This document shows, piece by piece, positions 8,263-15,173 of a stretch of 34,948 bases of DNA; position 1 is the first letter of the stretch, and each line of letters starts with the position of its first letter. The DNA is from Acidobacteriota bacterium (GTDB lineage: Bacteria > Acidobacteriota > Terriglobia > Terriglobales > Acidobacteriaceae), in the NCBI GenBank assembly GCA_013290025.1, contig JABCYV010000021.1, forward strand, positions 1 to 34,948, written 5' to 3'. Position numbers and translations under genes: made by a program. Below the pieces are notes generated by a model. The model was not told where the DNA came from, made no database searches, and worked only from the letters and a program-made list of their open reading frames with translations.

Positions 8263-8700
8263 CTAAGATTCATCATCCCCTCCCTTTCCCAGTGTTTTGA
8301 GGAGCCGCAGCAGGACCAGCCGCTCCTCTTTTGAGAGGAGGCTGGCGGCTTCTTCCATCGCAATCGCGTGCTCCCGAAAAGTCTTGGTGATGAGCGCGCG
8401 TCCCTTCGGTGTGAGCTCGACCAGGCGTACCCGCCGGTCGTCGGTATTCTTCCGTTTCACAAGCGCTCTCTTCTCCAGCCTATCGACTGCGACACTGATC
8501 GATCCCGGAGTGAGCCATACTTTGGGACCAATCGTATTGACCGGCAACGGCCCCTTGTGGAGCAGCACTTCAAGGACGCGAAAATCCGAGTCGCCGAGCC
8601 CGGCCCGGCTCAAGTTTAAGCTCAGCTCCGCAACAGCCCCCAGGGCGTGGAAGGCTTTCACGAGCACCAACCAGACATGAACTCCAGACGTGTCTTGCAT
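8263..8700 (-). CDS. MarR family transcriptional regulator
   Basis: A 145-aa winged-helix regulator. The central DNA-binding region is clear: DSDFRVLEVLLHKGPLPVNTI, then the recognition segment LTPGSISVAVDRLEKRALVKR and the wing NTDDRRVRLVELTPKGRALI, with dimerisation helices at both ends. No Cys is present in the winged-helix domain, so an OhrR-like thiol switch is not obvious. It is divergent from the doxX-pirin operon across a 91-base gap that contains TTGATGTCAA and a perfect 18-base palindrome at 8750-8767. This suggests it autoregulates and represses doxX-pirin together. The ligand is unknown. Confidence 0.92.
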   Translation of the reverse strand: MQDTSGVHVWLVLVKAFHALGAVAELSLNLSRAGLGDSDFRVLEVLLHKGPLPVNTIGPKVWLTPGSISVAVDRLEKRALVKRKNTDDRRVRLVELTPKGRALITKTFREHAIAMEEAASLLSKEERLVLLRLLKTLGKGGDDES

Positions 8701-8738
8701 TTCTCTGCGTCCTTTCCAGATCCTTCCGCATCATATTA

Positions 8739-8767
8739 TTGATGTCAAGTATATTGATATCAATATA
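8739..8767. promoter_or_regulatory. Divergent MarR operator/promoter region
   Basis: TATATTGATATCAATATA at 8750-8767 is a perfect 18-base palindrome, and TTGATGTCAA at 8739-8748 is a second near-copy of its TTGATATCAA core 15 bases away. AT-rich TTGNNNNCAA palindromes of this type are typical MarR-family sites. TTGATG (8739-8744) and AATATA (8762-8767) are separated by 17 bases and could be the doxX promoter, so occupancy would block it. Confidence 0.7.
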
Positions 8768-8791
8768 ACGTGATTGAGGGGAGTGGAAAAG

Positions 8792-9340
8792 ATGATTCGC
8801 AAACTAGTTGCCGCGGATGAAAACACAGCGACGGTGATTTTGAGACTGGTGCTGGGGGTTGTCTTTTTCGTGCACGGCGCGCAGAAAATGCTGGGCTGGT
8901 TCGGAGGCTGGGGTTTTTCCGCCACCATGGGCTTCTTTACCGGCATGATGCACATCCCTGCTCCGCTCGCCTTCCTGGCGATTGCGGCGGAGTTTTTCGG
9001 TGGTCTCGGCCTCATTCTGGGACTCGTCACCCGAATCGCAGCGTTCGGAATCGGCATGAACATGTTAGTTGCGATTCTGACCGTGCATCGCGGCTTCGGA
9101 TTCTTCATGAATTGGAGCGGGGCTCAGAAAGGCGAGGGCTTCGAGTATCACTTGCTGGTGCTCGCGATGGTTGTGTTTCTGCTGATCCGGGGAGCAGGTG
9201 CATTCTCGATTGATCTCGCTCTTACCGCCGTGGCAATCACTGCTCCGCTGCAGCCGGATCCTGAAGGTGGAAAGCAAGAAAACCATCGGACACCCCAGGG
9301 CACGACAACGACTCCTCTGATTCGAAAGGAAACCCAATGA
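8792..9340 (+). CDS. DoxX family membrane protein
   Basis: A 182-aa integral inner-membrane protein with four hydrophobic segments: TVILRLVLGVVFFVHGAQKM, the segment around LAFLAIAAEFFGGLGLIL, RIAAFGIGMNMLVAIL, and LLVLAMVVFLLIRGAGAF. The HGAQKMLGWFGG and AEFFGGLGLILG motifs are characteristic of DoxX. The ATG at 8792 follows AGGGGAG at 8777-8783; the upstream TTG frame at 8774 is less likely. Relatives act in redox and thiol-stress membrane complexes, but the exact reaction is unsettled. The polar tail after the last helix is rich in Gly/Lys/Thr. It overlaps the pirin gene by ATGA (9337-9340), so the two are one operon under the divergent MarR. Confidence 0.92.
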   Translation: MIRKLVAADENTATVILRLVLGVVFFVHGAQKMLGWFGGWGFSATMGFFTGMMHIPAPLAFLAIAAEFFGGLGLILGLVTRIAAFGIGMNMLVAILTVHRGFGFFMNWSGAQKGEGFEYHLLVLAMVVFLLIRGAGAFSIDLALTAVAITAPLQPDPEGGKQENHRTPQGTTTTPLIRKETQ

Positions 9341-10182
9341 CCTTTGACCAAGTTAAATCACCACCAGCGAGTTTGGCGCGCGCGATCGCTCAGCGCACGC
9401 GCGGCCAGACGCACGGCCCGATAACACGTTTGATGAGCCCGTCCGATTTCGGCCAAATCCTGAAGCCATTCGTGTTTCTCGATTTGTTCGACCATGAAGG
9501 CGCGCCCTTCGATGGGCCCCTCCACCCCCACTCGGGTATTGCTACCCTGACCTACATCGCGGAAGGCACGGTCAGCTTTATCGATCCGGAGAACTTCAGG
9601 GGCAGACTGTCGGCCGGCGGCGTCGAATGGATGCAGGCTGGACGCGGCATGTGGCATGGCGGCGGGCTCGACAAAGCCGGTCGGACGCGCGGTTTCCAGC
9701 TTTGGATCGCGTTGCCGCCGAAATTCGAATTAGGTCCGACCACAAGCATTTACCAAGCCCGTGAGGATGTGCCGCAAGACGGTCCGGCGCGCGTCCTCCT
9801 TGGCAGTTACGGGTCAGCAACGAGCGCTATCGTGTCTCCGTCGCCCATCAACTATCTTTCCGTACGCCTGAAGGCCGATGAGCGCTGGCGCTACGAGCCC
9901 CCGACGGGCCACACCGTCCTTTGGGCCGCCATCGCATCAGGCAAAGTATCGGTTCCCGACGAGTTACGGCAGGGCGAATTGGCCGCTTTCGAGCCGTCGG
10001 GTGAAGCGGTCGAGTTCGAGGCGCGGACCGACACTGAATTCGTTCTTGGCTCGGCCGTCCCGCACAAGCACGATCTCGTCCTCGGCTCCCACTCGGTTCA
10101 CACCACGCGTGCCACCTTGCGCGATGCACAAGCGCACCTTGCAGCGATGCGGACGCGGCTTGTTCAAGAAGGGCGCCTGTAA
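9337..10182 (+). CDS. Pirin family bicupin protein
   Basis: A 281-aa bicupin. The pirin N-terminal cupin is seen as FDGPLHPHSGIATLTYIAEG and GRLSAGGVEWMQAGRGMWHGG, with the C-terminal cupin continuing to the end (DTEFVLGSAVPHKHDLVLG near the end). Pirins bind Fe through His, His, His and Glu; here the two HPH histidines and the His of MWHGG are present, but the Glu expected two residues after that last His (HSE in canonical pirins) is Gly. Quercetinase or stress-sensor roles are described for relatives; activity here is uncertain. It begins within the doxX stop codon (ATGA) and is presumably repressed with it by the MarR regulator at 8263-8700. Confidence 0.92.
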   Translation: MTFDQVKSPPASLARAIAQRTRGQTHGPITRLMSPSDFGQILKPFVFLDLFDHEGAPFDGPLHPHSGIATLTYIAEGTVSFIDPENFRGRLSAGGVEWMQAGRGMWHGGGLDKAGRTRGFQLWIALPPKFELGPTTSIYQAREDVPQDGPARVLLGSYGSATSAIVSPSPINYLSVRLKADERWRYEPPTGHTVLWAAIASGKVSVPDELRQGELAAFEPSGEAVEFEARTDTEFVLGSAVPHKHDLVLGSHSVHTTRATLRDAQAHLAAMRTRLVQEGRL

Positions 10183-10356
10183 GCACACTCGCTCGGGGCT
10201 TGCACTTCAGCCCTGGGCACTACGACTCGAGAGCGCGGCGGATCTGGTAACAATGTAGGAGGAGCACGCGGCCCGACAGTTTGCTAAAGCTGACAAATAG
10301 ACTCAATGCGAAGCCCGCCCCCAGAGAGCGCACAAATCTTTACGCCCTTTTAGTTC

Positions 10357-10941
10357 TTATGGTGCTTCGAGGCGGAACTTCTTCAGAAGGTCTGCCACCG
10401 TCTTCAGGATCTCGCGCGAAAGCGCCTCGTCCGATACCGCACGTGCCAAGGCCATAGCCCCGACGAGCGCACTGAAAGTCAAAATCGCCCTCGATCTTGC
10501 CCTACGCTTGTCTTTGGCCGGACGCAAAGCGGCAATCAACTGAATGTCGTTCCGGACCTGTTCGGAGGTAAGTGCACGGGTCCGCTTATCGCTGCGCGCG
10601 ATCTCCGGCGCCAACGCGCTGAAGGCACAGCCCGTGCCCGGATTGTCGCGGTGCGCTTCGCTCAGATAGTCGTCAATCAGCTTTTCGTAGGACACTGGCG
10701 GCCCGCCAGATTTGGCGGCGTCAACTCGACGCTTCCAGCCGCCGAATGCAGAGTTGACTGCTTCGGCTACTAAGTCGTTTCGCGAATCGAAGTGCTTGTA
10801 GAATCCGCCCACGGTAAGCCCCGCCTCCTTCATCAGTCCCGCGATTCCGATCCCTGCAAGGCCTTCTTCGCGGAACCTTTTCGCCGCGAGCTTAACAATG
10901 CGCTCATGAGTCTTTGCTCTTTGAGCCTTGGAAAAGCCCAT
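10357..10941 (-). CDS. TetR/AcrR family transcriptional regulator
   Basis: A 194-aa repressor. The N-terminal HTH is GIGIAGLMKEAGLTVGGFYKHF (residues 30-51), and the ligand domain carries the common motif GTGCAFSALAPEIARS with Cys105. The start ATG has GGAGGA at 10945-10950 (read on the minus strand). It is divergent from the NTF2-like gene at 11137 and the reductase gene at 11619; the gap holds two 18-base inverted repeats (10975-10992 and 11000-11017). This placement suggests repression of both directions. It is distinct in sequence and in operator from the TetR at 5606, so the window carries two independent TetR circuits. The ligand is unknown. Confidence 0.92.
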   Translation of the reverse strand: MGFSKAQRAKTHERIVKLAAKRFREEGLAGIGIAGLMKEAGLTVGGFYKHFDSRNDLVAEAVNSAFGGWKRRVDAAKSGGPPVSYEKLIDDYLSEAHRDNPGTGCAFSALAPEIARSDKRTRALTSEQVRNDIQLIAALRPAKDKRRARSRAILTFSALVGAMALARAVSDEALSREILKTVADLLKKFRLEAP

Positions 10942-10974
10942 GTATCCTCCACAAAATAAACTGCAACCAACTCA

Positions 10975-10992
10975 GGATTACGAATCTAATCC
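10975..10992. promoter_or_regulatory. TetR operator candidate 1, GGATTA-N6-TAATCC
   Basis: An 18-base inverted repeat with perfect 6-base arms lies in the divergent gap between the TetR gene (start 10941) and the NTF2-like gene. It has the same outer arms and total length as the second site at 11000-11017, and the centres are 25 bases apart. Confidence 0.65.
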
Positions 10993-10999
10993 TGTATGT

Positions 11000-11017
11000 G
11001 GATTATAACAATAATCC
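11000..11017. promoter_or_regulatory. TetR operator candidate 2, GGATTAT-AACA-ATAATCC
   Basis: An 18-base inverted repeat with perfect 7-base arms, and the second copy of the GGATTA/TAATCC site. It contains TATAAC (11004-11009), a plausible -10 element for the rightward NTF2-like transcript, so binding could block that promoter. Confidence 0.65.
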
Positions 11018-11136
11018 AGCTTGCCTGATTAGCAACGGCGAGGATACGTGTTTTGACAGGGCCGCGAATATCAGGAAACAGTCGATGGACCAGAAAACGG
11101 AATGCTGCGGACATACATCACAGAAGAGAGAGCAAA

Positions 11137-11538
11137 ATGAGCAAATCAACACCAGCAAAGAATAAGGCCATCGTTCTAGAAGCGTTCGAAACCCTGTTCA
11201 ATAAGCGCGATTACGCGGCGGCGGAAAGGTTCTGGTCACCGAATTACATTCAGCACAGTGCCCACATTGCTCCGGGACGCGACGGACTCTTCGAACTCAT
11301 TAAGAGTATGCCCGACACCCTGAAATACGAGCACGACATGATCGTGGCCGAGGGCAGTCTCGTGATCGTTCACGGACGCTTTTCCGGTTTTGGTGCTCCA
11401 GCCAGTTGGATAGCGGCCGACATCGTCGTCGTGGAAGAAGGGGTTTTGGTCGAGCACTGGGATGTCATTGAAGACGAGGCAAGAAGCGAGCAGTCCAAGA
11501 GCGGGAAGCCGATGTTCGGCAGTTCATTCCCCGGATAG
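11137..11538 (+). CDS. NTF2-like / SnoaL-like protein
   Basis: A 133-aa single-domain alpha+beta cone-fold protein. The N-terminal helices (NKAIVLEAFETLFNKRDYAAAERFWSPNYIQHSAHIAPG) followed by DGLFELIKSMPD and strands YEHDMIVAEGSLVIVHGRFSG and WIAADIVVVEEGVLVEHWDVIED are typical of predicted SnoaL-like aldol-condensing or steroid-isomerase-like proteins. The ATG at 11137 is used, with the purine-rich AGAAGAGAGAG upstream; longer frames run into the operator region. Together with the reductase gene 80 bases downstream it is probably a target of the divergent TetR. Its substrate is unknown; many members bind small hydrophobic ligands. Confidence 0.88.
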   Translation: MSKSTPAKNKAIVLEAFETLFNKRDYAAAERFWSPNYIQHSAHIAPGRDGLFELIKSMPDTLKYEHDMIVAEGSLVIVHGRFSGFGAPASWIAADIVVVEEGVLVEHWDVIEDEARSEQSKSGKPMFGSSFPG

Positions 11539-11618
11539 GTACATCCGCGATCTCGACCGCCGGCTTTCGGCACGCACAGTCAAACCGTAAACTGTTTCGA
11601 ACGAAAGGAGATCTCTTT

Positions 11619-12632
11619 ATGCGACAGTTGCAACTTATGGCTCACGGCGAACCTTCAGATGTCATCGAACTCAACACGGTCTCCGAACCGGCTCTTGGCC
11701 AGGAGGATGTTCTCATCACGATGGAAGCGGCCCCGCTCAATCCATCGGACTTTCTGTTCGTCAGCGGCAACTACGGCGTCCGGCCGACCTTCCCTTCCTC
11801 GGTAGGCGCGGAGGGTGTTGGCCGAGTCGCCAAGATTGGATCGAAGGTTGATGTCAGTCTGCGGAATAAGCGAGTCCTGATTATCCCGAACTACGAGCAG
11901 GGAACTTGGGCAGACCAAGTTGTCGTCCCAGTGCGCAACATCGTGCCGATGAGCGACGAAGCAGATCCCCTACAACTATCGATGATAGGGATTAATCCTG
12001 CTACCGCCTACCTCCTGCTGAACCGATACGTTTCCCTGATGCCCGGCGACTGGATCGGTCAAACCGCAGCCAACTCCGCCGCGGGACAGTACATCTTTGC
12101 GCTCGCGAAGCTCGCAGGTGTCAAGACGCTGAACGTCGTTCGCCGGAAAGAAGCTGCCGAACAGGTGCGGCAGTGGGGAGGTGACCGCGTGGTGCTCCAA
12201 GGCGACAACTTACTCAAGGATATTGAGGAGGCTCTCGACGGGAAGAAACTCAGCCTCGTGCTCGATTCGCTCGGCGGAGCTCCTGTGGGAGAGTTGGCCA
12301 AATCGCTTAAACCTGGCGGCTCGATTGTGGTTTACGCGATGCTGAGTGGGCAGTTCCCTGCCATACCGCCCGGAGACCTCATATACCGTGGTCTTAGCCT
12401 CCACGGATTCTGGCTCATCAATTGGATACGCAACGCACCCCGCACAGAGATCGAGGAGATTTACCAGAAGCTGGGAGACCTCGTAGCTGATGGATCGCTG
12501 TCCTCCGCAGTGGATCATGTCTACCCGCTCGACCAGTTCAAGGAAGCGTTCAAGCAATCCTTGAAATCGAATCGGAGCGGTAAGATCCTGTTCCAGTTTG
12601 GCGGTAATGATGTGGCTGGGATTTCCAAGTAG
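11619..12632 (+). CDS. Zinc-free MDR oxidoreductase (quinone reductase / enoyl-thioester reductase-like)
   Basis: A 337-aa NADPH-dependent medium-chain reductase. AAAGGAG at 11604-11610 precedes the ATG. Family marks: AAPLNPSDFLFVSGNYG near residue 40, GAEGVGRVAKIG, the INPATAYLLLNRY motif (the NPAT element of MECR/Etr-like reductases), the glycine-poor NADPH site TAANSAAGQYIFALAKLAG, and the Arg-containing VVRRKEAAEQV that favours NADPH. No zinc-binding cysteines are present at the ADH ligand positions. It could reduce quinones, enones or 2-enoyl thioesters. As a likely target of the TetR at 10357 it fits detoxification of electrophilic alkenes or quinones, which is inference. Confidence 0.9.
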   Translation: MRQLQLMAHGEPSDVIELNTVSEPALGQEDVLITMEAAPLNPSDFLFVSGNYGVRPTFPSSVGAEGVGRVAKIGSKVDVSLRNKRVLIIPNYEQGTWADQVVVPVRNIVPMSDEADPLQLSMIGINPATAYLLLNRYVSLMPGDWIGQTAANSAAGQYIFALAKLAGVKTLNVVRRKEAAEQVRQWGGDRVVLQGDNLLKDIEEALDGKKLSLVLDSLGGAPVGELAKSLKPGGSIVVYAMLSGQFPAIPPGDLIYRGLSLHGFWLINWIRNAPRTEIEEIYQKLGDLVADGSLSSAVDHVYPLDQFKEAFKQSLKSNRSGKILFQFGGNDVAGISK

Positions 12633-12684
12633 CCAGAAAGATCCAACAACGAAGACGTAGAAGCTTCAAGTTTGGAGACAACCC

Positions 12685-12772
12685 ATGACAATAGGCCGTG
12701 AGTTGGACGATCGGCTCCAACCCGAATGCGAACTCGAAGGCGGGTGCTTTCCCGCGGGCGAGCTAGGAAGCG
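12685..12772 (+). pseudogene. Decayed second copy of the DUF2934 gene 3' end
   Basis: This stretch matches the 3' end of the DUF2934 gene at 7964-8185. AGTTGGACGA is identical (12701 vs 8121), the next 30 bases agree at about 21 positions, and the final GGCGAGCTAGGAAGCG is 16/16 identical (12757 vs 8176), including the old stop codon region. One extra base between the matching blocks shifts the frame, so the old TAG is no longer read. The frame from ATG 12685 gives GRELDDRLQPECELE, the DUF2934 signature, then runs out of homology to a TGA at 12804 (39 codons). The 5' half of the gene is missing. A short translated relic is not excluded. Confidence 0.7.
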
Positions 12773-12822
12773 ACTCGGCGACATTCGTGGATAAGAACAG
12801 CTGACACGTCAGAGGAGGAGAC

Positions 12823-13425
12823 ATGAGATGGGAAAGTTCGAAGCGTAAAGTTTTGGCCAGCGCCATCACGGTACTGGCTCTGCTTCTGATAATTGGAGTC
12901 AGGTTTGTGGGCCGTGCCGAATCGACGACTTCGCACAACGGAATATCGGGCAAGGCCGGTGACACGACACAGGAAAAGATAGCTCGTGCAATGTCTGCAG
13001 GACCAGATAACGTTTCTAAGTTCGCACGAATCATCGATACAGATGCGCAGGGCAACAAAGTGATCCTGCGCGAAGGCGGCAACGGCTTCACCTGCATGCC
13101 GGGAAATCCGAAAGTTGTTGGCGAACCGCCCATGTGTGTCGATGCGGCATCGATGCAGTGGTTCGCTGACGCCAAAGCTCACAAACCAAAACCTACTAAC
13201 ACGGTGCCAGGCATCACCTACATGCTGGCCGGGGCCAGTCAGCGAAGCGATTCCGATCCCAATGACACGACCAGCATGCCCATCGACGTAGGTCCCCACT
13301 GGATGATCATGTGGCCATTCGACCCCAAAACCACTGGACTGCCAACCACGCACAAGCCAACTGGAGCCTACATCATGTGGGCCGGCTCCCCCTACGCGCA
13401 TGTGCACATCATGGGGCGCCCATAG
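12823..13425 (+). CDS. Exported protein of unknown function, first of a tandem paralogous pair
   Basis: A 200-aa protein beginning with a basic N-terminus and a hydrophobic export or anchor segment (SAITVLALLLIIGVRFVG). AGGAGG at 12813-12818 supports the ATG at 12823. It is clearly related to the next gene: both share KIA-A--AGP--V, a GFTC/GWTC-x-PG motif, a second Cys about 20 residues later (MCVD/GCFD), a GI-YM-GG/GA segment and VGPH-MI. The paired cysteines are likely to form a disulfide outside the cytoplasm. No catalytic signature that I recognise is present, and I can assign no function. The two genes, 24 bases apart, are probably co-transcribed. Confidence 0.85.
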   Translation: MRWESSKRKVLASAITVLALLLIIGVRFVGRAESTTSHNGISGKAGDTTQEKIARAMSAGPDNVSKFARIIDTDAQGNKVILREGGNGFTCMPGNPKVVGEPPMCVDAASMQWFADAKAHKPKPTNTVPGITYMLAGASQRSDSDPNDTTSMPIDVGPHWMIMWPFDPKTTGLPTTHKPTGAYIMWAGSPYAHVHIMGRP

Positions 13426-13449
13426 GGCGTCATGCAGAGGGGAATCTCG

Positions 13450-14028
13450 ATGAAAAAGGTCGCTCTCTTAGTACTGATCGCCACCGTCGTCACCTACGCG
13501 CAAATGCCAGCATCGAGCAAGTCGAAGTCTGATGCGGAGAAGATCGCATCCGCTCTGCAGGCAGGTCCAGAATTTGTTACGCGAAACGCAACCGTGCTCG
13601 ATTATCCAACTTCGCCCAGCGGCGAGTTCCGGGTTCTCCGGGCCGGCACCAATGGGTGGACTTGTCTTCCAGGGTTTCCTGGAACCAACCATGATGAGCC
13701 CGGCTGCTTTGACCAGGTCTTTCTGCAGTTCCTCAAGGACAGCATGGCCGGTCGTACGCCCAATGTGCAGGGTATCGGAATTTCATATATGTACGGTGGC
13801 AAATGGGTACCTAACAAGTCCCATGTGACGGGAAACGGGGATGAATTCCACGTTGGGCCGCACATCATGATCATCGGACTGGATCAAAAGATGATGCAGA
13901 CACTGAACCAGGACGGCTCGAATGGTGAGCCTTACGTCAACAGTCTTCCGGGGCATCGCGAGCTATTTCTGGTGATCCCGATCCGTGAATGGGATGCGCT
14001 CCCCACTGTTGGCGCGGAAACGCGATGA
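13450..14028 (+). CDS. Exported protein of unknown function, second of a tandem paralogous pair
   Basis: A 192-aa protein with a classical signal peptide (MKKVALLVLIATVVTYAQ, cleavage after about residue 18). The ATG at 13450 has AGAGGGG at 13436-13442; the in-frame ATG at 13432 would add six residues ahead of a normal signal peptide. The mature part aligns with the upstream gene product: KIASALQAGPEFV, GWTCLPG, GCFD, GIGISYMYGG and VGPHIMIIG. It differs in its C-terminal third, where SLPGHRELFLVIPIREWDA replaces the Pro/Thr-rich end of the first protein. Duplication followed by divergence is the simple reading. The function is unknown; soluble and periplasmic or secreted is likely. Confidence 0.87.
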   Translation: MKKVALLVLIATVVTYAQMPASSKSKSDAEKIASALQAGPEFVTRNATVLDYPTSPSGEFRVLRAGTNGWTCLPGFPGTNHDEPGCFDQVFLQFLKDSMAGRTPNVQGIGISYMYGGKWVPNKSHVTGNGDEFHVGPHIMIIGLDQKMMQTLNQDGSNGEPYVNSLPGHRELFLVIPIREWDALPTVGAETR

Positions 14029-14083
14029 TTTTCGGAGAATTGCAGGAGACGCGAATGGACGTGCGTTTTTCAAGGAGTCAACG

Positions 14084-14521
14084 ATGTTTAACAAAATTCT
14101 GGTCGCGTACGACGAATCTCCGGAATCCGAACGAGCACTACTCACTGGCATCCATCTTGCGAAGAGTCTCAACGCCGAACTGAGGGCAGTGTCGGTGCAG
14201 GAGAAGCTGCCTCCGTATGCTGGATACATCGATGCGGAGGTGCCGGGAGGAACTAAGGTGCTCCGTCAGCAAGCCCTTGACTACTACCGAGACCTGCAAG
14301 CCCATGCCCGAGCGGCCGCTCAGCGGGAATGGGTAATCCTGACGACTGAACTTGTTGAGGGGGACGAAGTGCAGGCGATCGTGGAATGCGTACAGAGAAA
14401 CCAAAGTGATCTGCTGGTGCTGGGCCTGCACAGGCATTCCTTGCTCTTTGGTCGGCTGTGGAATCACACCACCCATGATCTTTCACAGCAGCTGGTCAGC
14501 AGTATTCTGGGGGTTCATTGA
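14084..14521 (+). CDS. Universal stress protein (UspA family), degenerate ATP loop
   Basis: A 145-aa single Usp domain. MFNKILVAYDESPESERAL is the canonical first strand and helix, and the ATG has AAGGAG at 14072-14077. The C-terminal nucleotide motif, normally G-x2-G-x9-G-[ST], reads LGLHRHSLLFGRLWNHTTHD: the first Gly is kept, the second is Arg, and the Gly-Ser pair is Asn-His. ATP binding is therefore doubtful, as in the UspA-type rather than the UspFG-type branch. It follows the exported pair by 55 bases on the same strand and may be co-transcribed with it. Confidence 0.9.
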   Translation: MFNKILVAYDESPESERALLTGIHLAKSLNAELRAVSVQEKLPPYAGYIDAEVPGGTKVLRQQALDYYRDLQAHARAAAQREWVILTTELVEGDEVQAIVECVQRNQSDLLVLGLHRHSLLFGRLWNHTTHDLSQQLVSSILGVH

Positions 14522-14642
14522 AAAGTGGCGCGCCCTCTCACAACGGTTCGGCATGATTCGGTTCAATAGAAGGAAGAGCCCTCAGCCACGGGCCGATATG
14601 GCTGCTTGAAGGTGCACAGAAGTTGAAAGAGGTGGATTTCAA

Positions 14643-15125
14643 ATGACATCCCAGCAATTGTCAGTGAAAGTGGCGCTCAATTCCTGGAATCTCGTCCTGG
14701 AGAGAGCTGACAAGATATTTTCAAATCTCACCGAAGACCAACTTTTAAAAGAAGTGGCCCCAGGAAAGAACCGTCTCATCTACCTTTGGGGGCATCTCAT
14801 CGCAATTCACGACGCGATGTTTTCGATTCTGGGCATTGGACCGCGACTGCACCCCGAATTAGATGCCATCTTCGTCTCCAATCCAGATAAGGCAGCGGCG
14901 CAAATCCCTTCCGCCCGAGAGCTGAAAAAGTCTTGGGACGAGGTGAACGGGAAGCTTCTTTCGGAGTTTACGAGTCTTTCCGCGAACGAATGGTTGCTGC
15001 AACATCGCGCCATGTCCGACGAGGACTATGCCAAAGATCCCACCCGGAACCGGCTGGCTGTCCTCCTAAATCGAACCAATCATATGTCCTACCATTTGGG
15101 GCAGATAATGTTGGCCCGCGAGTAG
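14643..15125 (+). CDS. DinB-like four-helix metal-binding protein
   Basis: A 160-aa all-helical protein. The DinB/YfiT-like metal site is visible as histidines in YLWGHLIAIHD (about residue 50) and NHMSYHLGQIML near the C-terminus, the usual spacing for the three-His site. Members include bacillithiol/mycothiol S-transferase-like and maleylpyruvate isomerase-like proteins as well as many of unknown role, and are often stress induced. AGAGGTGG upstream of 14643 serves as ribosome site. It lies between a universal stress protein gene and an SDR gene on the same strand; co-regulation is plausible but no promoter was recognised. Confidence 0.88.
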   Translation: MTSQQLSVKVALNSWNLVLERADKIFSNLTEDQLLKEVAPGKNRLIYLWGHLIAIHDAMFSILGIGPRLHPELDAIFVSNPDKAAAQIPSARELKKSWDEVNGKLLSEFTSLSANEWLLQHRAMSDEDYAKDPTRNRLAVLLNRTNHMSYHLGQIMLARE

Positions 15126-15173
15126 CGGTCGTAAAAAAATGCGAAACAGAATGACAATTATAAGGAGAAATAT

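Noticed and set aside
10196-10213. Possible terminator GGGCT-N8-AGCCC after the pirin gene
   Set aside because: Short stem, long loop and no T-run; not convincing.
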